NCBI GenBank assembly: GCA_028293725.1
Contig: JAQGOE010000357.1
Coordinates: 1-15,981 of the forward strand
Reading direction: 5' to 3'
Origin: Gammaproteobacteria bacterium
Lineage (GTDB): Bacteria > Pseudomonadota > Gammaproteobacteria > Steroidobacterales > Steroidobacteraceae
Length of the DNA: 15,981 nucleotides
Under the pieces are notes generated by a model. That model saw only the letters and a program-made list of their open reading frames with translations. It made no database searches and had not been told where the DNA came from. A program made the translations under genes and the position numbers. Positions 7,160-15,981 of the stretch are shown here, piece after piece. Each line of letters begins with the position of its first letter. Within the stretch, counting starts at the first letter, position 1.

Positions 7160-8908
7160 TCCGTTAGCGAAACTGACGTGTCGTTGAGTTCCTCCGTGGA
7201 AGCGTCGGCCCCAGTTTCTTTTCAGCAGCGCCCGCGCCTCGGTGGCGCTTGCGGGCCGCGCCGTCAGATATCCCTGCACTTGCTGACACCCAAGGTCGCG
7301 CAGCATTTCGAACTGCGCTGCGGTCTCCACGCCTTCGGCTATTACCGTGAATCCCAGCTCGCGACCCAACGAAATCACAGTACGTACGATTGCGGCGTCC
7401 CGCGGGACCGTGGTCATGCTGTGGACGAGCGACTTGTCGACCTTCAGGCGATCGACCGGGAGTCGTGACAGATAACTGAGGCTGGAGTAACCGGTTCCGA
7501 AATCATCCACTGCAATTCGCACCCCGAGCCGCTTCCATTCGGCAAGACACTCGAGTGCCCGCTGCGCACTCTGAATCAGCACGCTTTCGGTGATTTCCAG
7601 CTCCAGTCGCCCGGGGGGAAAGTCAGTTAGCTCCAGTACGCGCTCCAGGTGAGCAGAAAACTCCCGGCAGATCTGCTGCGTCGACACGTTGACGCATAGA
7701 GTTGCAGGAAGCTCACCAGGTTCGCTCCAAGACGACACCTCTACGCAGGCCGTCTCCAGCACCCAAGCGCCGAGTGCGCCGATCAGCCCGGTCTGTTCCG
7801 CCAGCGGTATGAAGATCGCGGGTGCGATGGCCTCCAGGCCCGGTGGTGTCCAGCGTGCGAGCGCCTCTACCCCACACGCGTGACCGCTGCGGATTTCAAA
7901 CTGAGCCTGATAGTGCAGGTCGAGCTCGTGATTCTGTATCGCCCTGCGCAGGCTCGTCTCCAGGCGCAACCGGCGTTGAGCGCGCCGCGTTACATCCCCT
8001 GAGTAAAACTGCAGTTGCCCACGCGAACTCACTTTAACCTCGTGCGTGGCCGCGCTCGATTTCTGCAGCAGACTTTCGAAGTCGCTGCCGTCGTCGGGGT
8101 AGACGACTATGCCGGCACTTGCCGTGATTCTCAGATCCTGTCCACCGATACTGCGCGGGACTGCGATCGCGTCCAGTATTTTCTGTGTTGGTGCGCGTGC
8201 ATCGACTGGCTGTCCAAGGTTATTCAGGATGACGAGAAACTCGTCGGCTCCGACACGCGCGACCGCCGAGGGGTCCTTAACGGAGGCCGTTACGGTGTCT
8301 CCCACGCTGCGGAGCACTTCGTCGCCGATCGTGCGGCCGAAGCCCTCCTCGACGAGGCGGAATGCATCCAGATTCACGGTTACGACTGCGACCACCTGGC
8401 CGTAACGGCGGGCGCACTCTATTGAACGGCCGAACATGTCTTCGATCCGCGCAAGATTTGGCAATCCAGTGACTGTGTCGTAGTGCGCGAGGCGATCGAG
8501 TTTGGCCTCGACAGCCTGCGAGCGCGTCTGCTCACGAGCGTCGGCGAGCGCCCGACGTACCGCCGGGCCGAGGCGTCGCAGGTTCGACTTCAGTAAATAA
8601 TCGACGAAGCCGTCATTGAGGCTGGTGATCGCGACGTCTTCGCCGGTCGTTTCGGAGACGAAGAGGCAGGGTGTCGACGGATACAGTTGGCGGATCACGA
8701 TCAGGGCAGTCCGCCCCGAGAATCGCGGCATCGTGTGGTCACACAGAACAACGTCCGGCCGGAATTCCAGCAATGCGCGCCACAATCCGGATTCTGTCGT
8801 CACACGCCGCCAGGTGAAGCGGAGCCCATCCCGGTCCAGTTCCCGCCGTGCGAGCTCAACGTCAGCTTCGGTGTCCTCGATAAAGAGGATTCTGACTATG
8901 TCGTCCAT
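7157..8908 (-). CDS. REC-GGDEF-EAL response regulator, probable c-di-GMP phosphodiesterase
   Basis: This 583-residue cytoplasmic protein starts with a receiver (about 5-122: Glu11-Asp12, phospho-acceptor Asp57 in LCDHTMP, Lys107). A GGDEF domain follows (about 138-303) whose signature is GADEF at 220-224. The usual Asn-Asp of the substrate pocket is replaced (VEEGFG at 186-191), and no RxxD inhibitory site precedes the signature, so cyclase activity is doubtful. The EAL domain (about 315-565) looks complete: Glu348 in EAL, Asn407 (NVS), Glu438, Asp468-Asp469 (DDFGTGYSS), Lys489, Glu525 (AEGVE) and Gln545 (QGYL). It should therefore hydrolyse c-di-GMP, perhaps with the GGDEF domain as a GTP sensor, and be switched by phosphorylation of Asp57. 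GGCGGA lies just upstream of the ATG. The 158-bp gap before it could hold a promoter, but I see no clear one. Confidence 0.93.
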   Translation of the reverse strand: MDDIVRILFIEDTEADVELARRELDRDGLRFTWRRVTTESGLWRALLEFRPDVVLCDHTMPRFSGRTALIVIRQLYPSTPCLFVSETTGEDVAITSLNDGFVDYLLKSNLRRLGPAVRRALADAREQTRSQAVEAKLDRLAHYDTVTGLPNLARIEDMFGRSIECARRYGQVVAVVTVNLDAFRLVEEGFGRTIGDEVLRSVGDTVTASVKDPSAVARVGADEFLVILNNLGQPVDARAPTQKILDAIAVPRSIGGQDLRITASAGIVVYPDDGSDFESLLQKSSAATHEVKVSSRGQLQFYSGDVTRRAQRRLRLETSLRRAIQNHELDLHYQAQFEIRSGHACGVEALARWTPPGLEAIAPAIFIPLAEQTGLIGALGAWVLETACVEVSSWSEPGELPATLCVNVSTQQICREFSAHLERVLELTDFPPGRLELEITESVLIQSAQRALECLAEWKRLGVRIAVDDFGTGYSSLSYLSRLPVDRLKVDKSLVHSMTTVPRDAAIVRTVISLGRELGFTVIAEGVETAAQFEMLRDLGCQQVQGYLTARPASATEARALLKRNWGRRFHGGTQRHVSFANG

Positions 8909-9066
8909 CGTTTCCGCCGTGAAGCCTCGATGGGTGTGTCGGACGCATAGACTAAATCGGCGTCCCCGGACTACGCTGTCGGAAAACTATGACAAATCGC
9001 GTCGTCATGGAGGGAATACAGCATCTATTCCGTCGTCTGCCGCATCTCGGCCTCCATTGAAGGCGC

Positions 9067-9693
9067 TCAATGCGCCGGCGGGGGTGTGCGCAGGTCCAAA
9101 GCCATGCGCACCAACTGCGCGAGCGAGTGGGAGCCCGTCTTTTCCATTACGCGCGCGCGATGGAGTTCGACCGTCCGCTGACTCAGGAGGAGGTCGCCGG
9201 CCATGACCTTGTTGGAGCGGCCCTCCATCATCATCCTGAGGATGTCCCGTTCGCGCGGGGTCAGAGATTCGAACCGCCGCAGAATCTGCTCGTGCTCGAG
9301 CCGTTCGGCTCGATTGGATGCATCATGGTCGAGGGCTTTGTGCACTTGCGCCAGCAAAGTCTCGGTCGCAACGGGTTTTTGCAAAAATCCAAATGCGCCC
9401 TCAGATAGCGCCTCGACGACCATCGGTATCTCGCCGTGTCCGGTGATGAAAATGACCGGAATTGCCGCTCCGCGGCGATTCAACTGGCGCTGCAGTTCCA
9501 AGCCCGTCATTCCCGACATCTGCACGTCGAGTAGTAGACAGCCGGGCTGCTGCGGATCGTATTCCAGCAAAAACGCCTCTGCCGATTCGAGTGTGCGACA
9601 GCTCAATTGCACGGCCGTGAGCACCGCGCTGAAATACTTTCGGGTGATGTCGTCGTCATCCACGATGTAGATGATTCGCATTGGTTCACGCAT
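9067..9693 (-). CDS. FixJ-type response regulator (REC-LuxR helix-turn-helix)
   Basis: This 208-residue DNA-binding response regulator has a receiver domain (about 6-122) with Asp12-Asp14, phospho-acceptor Asp56 (LLLDVQMSG), Thr84 (ITGHGEIP) and Lys106. The ITGHGEIPM and GAFGFLQKP segments are typical of the FixJ/TodT branch. A linker rich in Arg and Glu (about 125-141) joins it to a LuxR-type helix-turn-helix (about 142-203) with LTPRERDIL and the recognition helix SQRTVELHRARVMEK. The likely role is transcription activation on phosphorylation. It lies between the two GGDEF-EAL genes, 117 and 158 bp away, and could be the DNA-binding output of the local phosphorelay. The start may be ATG 9693 or the in-frame ATG 9681; neither has a strong ribosome binding site. 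Confidence 0.92.
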   Translation of the reverse strand: MREPMRIIYIVDDDDITRKYFSAVLTAVQLSCRTLESAEAFLLEYDPQQPGCLLLDVQMSGMTGLELQRQLNRRGAAIPVIFITGHGEIPMVVEALSEGAFGFLQKPVATETLLAQVHKALDHDASNRAERLEHEQILRRFESLTPRERDILRMMMEGRSNKVMAGDLLLSQRTVELHRARVMEKTGSHSLAQLVRMALDLRTPPPAH

Positions 9694-9810
9694 GCAAATT
9701 TCTTACGAGGGTATGCGATGTCTGCGGCAAATACCAATGTGTGCAAGTCGCGCTTCCCGGCACGGCTGATGTGGCGGTGGTTTTGCTGCCGTGCTGCACC
9801 ATCAACAGCG

Positions 9811-13514
<3,704 letters not shown>

Positions 13515-13952
13515 ATGTCAACAGCGGGATCTGAAGCTCGCCGCGAAGCAATTCAAAAAAAGTTGACGCAGTGCGCCGGCGGCGAATCCGATGCGAAAGC
13601 GTTTGCCGTCGCTACGGTTTCCCTATGGCCGCAGTTCTCTGCCCGGCTTGCACCGGTGATTGGTGCACGAGGTGTCGAAATTCTGTTCAACCGGGCACTC
13701 TACCTTACGAGTACATCATTCCCATTTCTGGCCATTGCCGCGTATTGCGGGCGTGACACCGCTCCCCTCGAGGCCATCAGGGCGCAGATCGGACAGCAAG
13801 ACGCGCCGGTGGCCGCGGCGGCGAGCTGCGAGTTTCTGTTTACCTTCACCGTGCTGTTGGCCACTTTAATTGGAGATTCCTTGACTGATCGTTTGTTGGG
13901 TCCCGTGTGGGCATTTCCCTTACCGGGGTCTGGGCGGGAGAGAGGATTATGA
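13515..13952 (+). CDS. Small helical protein co-encoded with a KaiC-like ATPase
   Basis: From ATG 13515 this encodes 145 residues (159 if ATG 13473 is used). I cannot give it a named family, though similar small proteins next to KaiC-like ATPases in proteobacteria are familiar to me. It appears all-helical. Conserved-looking blocks are ARLAPVIGARGVEILFNRAL (43-62), LTSTSFPFLA (64-73), and a hydrophobic helix then acidic turn, TVLLATLIGDSLTDRLLGPVW (112-132). That helix is too short and too near charged residues for a clear membrane span. There are two or three Cys but no metal motif. Its TGA overlaps the ATG of the ATPase gene by 4 bases (ATGA), so the two are translationally coupled and their products probably act together. 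It could be an adaptor, sensor or regulator of the ATPase; the function is unknown. Confidence 0.8.
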   Translation: MSTAGSEARREAIQKKLTQCAGGESDAKAFAVATVSLWPQFSARLAPVIGARGVEILFNRALYLTSTSFPFLAIAAYCGRDTAPLEAIRAQIGQQDAPVAAAASCEFLFTFTVLLATLIGDSLTDRLLGPVWAFPLPGSGRERGL

Positions 13953-15442
13953 ACGAGAAAGTAGCTATAAACCTGCTCCCGACCGGGGTGCCGGGACTTG
14001 ATGAGGTTTTGGGAGGCGGCCTACCGGAATTCTCGTTCAACCTCATCGTGGGGCCGCCGGGTTCGGGCAAGACGACGCTCGCGCACCAGATCATGTTCGC
14101 CTTGGCGACCCAGGAGCGGCCGGCCGTATTCTTCACCGTGCTCGGCGAGCCGCCGCTCAAGATGTTTCGTTATCAACAGCAATTCGCTTTTTTTGACTTC
14201 AGCAGGGTCGGTGAATCGATTCGCTTCATCGATCTGAGCGACGAGGTGGTTTCGGGCAATTTCGAGCGGGTACTGGCGCGAATTGTCCAGGAAGTAAAGA
14301 CCAGCGCTGCCGGCTTGGTGTTCGTCGATTCGTTCCGCTCGGTCATGGTGGAGGCACGACATCATCCGCAGGGCACGCTCGGCCTGCAGCAGTTCATCCA
14401 GCAGCTCGGGATACACCTGAGCAGTTGGCAAGCGACCACATTCCTGGTGGGTGAATACCTGTCGGACACCGATCCCCATCCGGTCTTCACTCTCGCCGAT
14501 GGCTTGCTGGCGTTGGAGCAAAGTGTCTTCCGCAATTCGATGGTGCGCCAACTGCAGGTCTTGAAAATGCGTGGCTTATCGAGCCGGCCGGGGAAGCAAA
14601 CGTTGCGTATCTCAGCCACCGGCATCGAAATATATCCGGCGGCGTTGATTCGCGATGATCATGCGGCTTCGCGGGAGACCGTCGAGCCGCGGCGTACCAA
14701 AACGCGGCTGGCCATGGGGGTTGCGGGGCTCGACGACATGTTAGGCGGTGGCTTGCCGTCCGGCTATTCGATGCTGGTCGCCGGACCCTCCGGATCGGGT
14801 AAAACGATTCTTGCCACGGCCTTCCTCGCGGAAGGTGTGCGTCGCGGTGAACCTGGCGCGATCGTCGCATTCGAGCAAACGCCCAGTCAGTCAGGTACCC
14901 GCACGATTAACGACATGGTTCGCGCTGGGCAAGTGGGCTTGCTCAACACCCGTTCACTGGATCTGTCGATCGACGAAGTCGTGCAGCGACTGCTCGATCT
15001 CATTCATCGGATGAAAGCCACCCGCGTCGTGATTGACTCGCTGTCAGGATTCGAGTTGGCGGTCGCGCCCAGTTTCCGTGAGGATTTTCGCCAGTCGCTG
15101 TTTCGGATGGTTGCCGTACTGGCCGGCTACGGCGTGACGGTCCTGATGACGTCGGAATTGGAGGACCGATATACCGATCTGAGATTCAGCCCCTACGGAT
15201 CGGCGTTTCTAACTGACGCAATCATCGTAGAGCGTTACATCGAAATCGAGAGCCACCTGAAACGCGTGATGGCGGTCGTCAAGGTACGCGGCAGCGCCCA
15301 CAGCAACGAGCTTCGGCTGTACGAGATCACCGATGCGGGCATCGTCATCGGAGAGCCAGTTCGCGACCACGAGGGACTCCTCGGCGGGAGCCCAAAGAGG
15401 TCGCCGCCGCCCAATACCCATATTCCACGCCCTCAGCGTTGA
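13949..15442 (+). CDS. KaiC-like double-domain RecA-fold ATPase
   Basis: From ATG 13949 the 497-residue product has two tandem KaiC/RecA-fold domains. Domain 1 (about 8-230) has GLDEVLGGGLP (16-26), Walker A GPPGSGKTT (35-43) and Walker B LVFVDS with Asp127. Domain 2 (about 252-470) has GLDDMLGGGLP (260-270), Walker A GPSGSGKT (279-286) and Walker B VVIDS with Asp363. The catalytic Glu pair of KaiC is reduced to GE (66-67) in domain 1 and EQ (309-310) in domain 2. The segment aligned to the KaiC phosphorylation sites reads GSAFLTD (417-423), so Ser431 and Thr432 of the cyanobacterial protein become Ala and Phe. No kaiA or kaiB gene is nearby. This points to a KaiC-like signalling ATPase rather than a clock. 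GAGAGG lies just before the start, inside the upstream gene. A longer in-frame start at 13907 is less likely. Confidence 0.92.
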   Translation: MNEKVAINLLPTGVPGLDEVLGGGLPEFSFNLIVGPPGSGKTTLAHQIMFALATQERPAVFFTVLGEPPLKMFRYQQQFAFFDFSRVGESIRFIDLSDEVVSGNFERVLARIVQEVKTSAAGLVFVDSFRSVMVEARHHPQGTLGLQQFIQQLGIHLSSWQATTFLVGEYLSDTDPHPVFTLADGLLALEQSVFRNSMVRQLQVLKMRGLSSRPGKQTLRISATGIEIYPAALIRDDHAASRETVEPRRTKTRLAMGVAGLDDMLGGGLPSGYSMLVAGPSGSGKTILATAFLAEGVRRGEPGAIVAFEQTPSQSGTRTINDMVRAGQVGLLNTRSLDLSIDEVVQRLLDLIHRMKATRVVIDSLSGFELAVAPSFREDFRQSLFRMVAVLAGYGVTVLMTSELEDRYTDLRFSPYGSAFLTDAIIVERYIEIESHLKRVMAVVKVRGSAHSNELRLYEITDAGIVIGEPVRDHEGLLGGSPKRSPPPNTHIPRPQR

Positions 15443-15449
15443 GTGCGAG

Positions 15450-15981
15450 ATGGGTGCTACTCGTGACTCGGACACAACCTTTGATAGGGTCGAGCCTGCC
15501 AGGCACCCAGGCCCAGCGACCGAGGCGGCACTTGTTGCGCGTGAGGATGCCGTTCTTGCCCGCGAACAGGCCGCCGATCGACGCGAGGAAGCTACAACAA
15601 TCGCCGCCAAGCTTCTTGTAAACGGTGAGAACGTATTGCTGGAAGCGAACGAGAAGCTGGTCGTCGCAGCAGTTCAGGCACAAACGGATGCCGAATCCGC
15701 CGAGCGCGCCACGGCGCTCATGTCGATCAAGGCCGAACGGGACTTTCTTACCGGGTTGCCAAACCGTGCGCTGTTAGCCGATCGCCTGGCCCAGTCCATC
15801 GAACTGGCACATCGCCATGGCACGAGAGTCGCCCTGATGTTCCTGGATCTCGACAACTTCAAGGAGATCAACGATTCGCTCGGGCATATGGTGGGGGATG
15901 GGTTGCTGCAATCGGCCGCAAAGCGCCTGCAAACGTGCCTGCGCGGGTCTGATACGGTCAGCCGTCAGGGTGGCGACGAAT
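15450..15981 (+). CDS. Coiled-coil diguanylate cyclase, 5' part
   Basis: This gene runs off the right edge; 177 codons are visible from ATG 15450, only 7 bp after the ATPase stop. Residues 20-95 form a long helical coiled coil rich in Ala, Glu and Arg (ALVAREDAVLAREQAADRRE, then ANEKLVVAAVQAQ). No sensor domain precedes it. A GGDEF domain starts at about 95 (DFLTGLPNR). It has metal-binding Asp133 and substrate-pocket Asn141-Asp142 in DLDNFKEIND, followed by GHMVGD. The inhibitory RxxD site is Arg165-Asp168 (RGSD), with standard spacing to GGDE at 174-177, the last complete codons. The visible catalytic and feedback residues are intact, so it should make c-di-GMP. The ribosome binding site is weak, so translation may depend on coupling to the ATPase gene. 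The coiled coil probably mediates dimerisation or contact with the KaiC-like protein. An EAL domain beyond the edge cannot be excluded. Confidence 0.88.
   Translation, partial: MGATRDSDTTFDRVEPARHPGPATEAALVAREDAVLAREQAADRREEATTIAAKLLVNGENVLLEANEKLVVAAVQAQTDAESAERATALMSIKAERDFLTGLPNRALLADRLAQSIELAHRHGTRVALMFLDLDNFKEINDSLGHMVGDGLLQSAAKRLQTCLRGSDTVSRQGGDE

Noticed and set aside
9694..9810. Promoter for the FixJ-type regulator (TTGCAC with weak -10 candidates on the reverse strand)
   Set aside because: The best -10 matches are three of six or fewer; not supportable by eye.
13949..15442. Circadian clock kaiC identity
   Set aside because: Phospho-acceptor Ser and Thr are replaced and no kaiA or kaiB is present, so only a KaiC-like call is justified.

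Overview
The window is GC-rich, gene-dense bacterial DNA with the codon use and gene content of a proteobacterium, probably a free-living soil or water beta- or gammaproteobacterium. That placement is inferred from the style of the signalling proteins; no marker gene, rRNA or tRNA is present. No insertion sequence, phage gene or CRISPR array is visible. Almost everything is two-component or cyclic-di-GMP signalling.

Layout. Positions 1-170 hold the last 55 codons of an unrecognised forward gene. A broken forward PilZ gene follows (413-541); its stop codon interlocks with that of a small reverse gene of unknown function (921-538). Next, on the reverse strand, is a glycoside hydrolase family 130 protein (2295-1000). 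From 13044 down to 2446 seven reverse genes point the same way: a REC-GAF-PAS-GAF-GGDEF-EAL protein (13044-9811), a FixJ-type response regulator (9693-9067), a REC-GGDEF-EAL protein (8908-7157), an Hpt phosphotransfer protein (7147-6671), a PilZ c-di-GMP receptor (6616-6206), a hybrid histidine kinase with an ethylene-receptor-like membrane domain (6170-3630), and a REC-histidine kinase (3633-2446) that overlaps it by ATGA. Spacings from 8908 to 2446 are tight enough for one operon; the two upstream genes are separated by 117 and 158 bp.

Across a 470-bp divergent gap, the forward strand carries a compact unit: a small unrecognised helical protein (13515-13952), a double-domain KaiC-like ATPase (13949-15442, ATGA overlap), and, 7 bp later, a coiled-coil diguanylate cyclase that runs off the window just after its GGDE residues.

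How the parts may work together (inference). The hybrid kinase, the Hpt protein and several receiver domains supply every piece of a multistep phosphorelay. Both reverse-strand GGDEF-EAL proteins have a degraded GGDEF signature and an intact EAL domain, so they should break down c-di-GMP, and the PilZ protein should sense it. The forward cyclase has intact catalytic and inhibitory sites, so it should make c-di-GMP. The window therefore looks like an opposed make/break c-di-GMP control locus, one side tied to an ethylene-type sensor and phosphorelay, the other to a KaiC-like ATPase.
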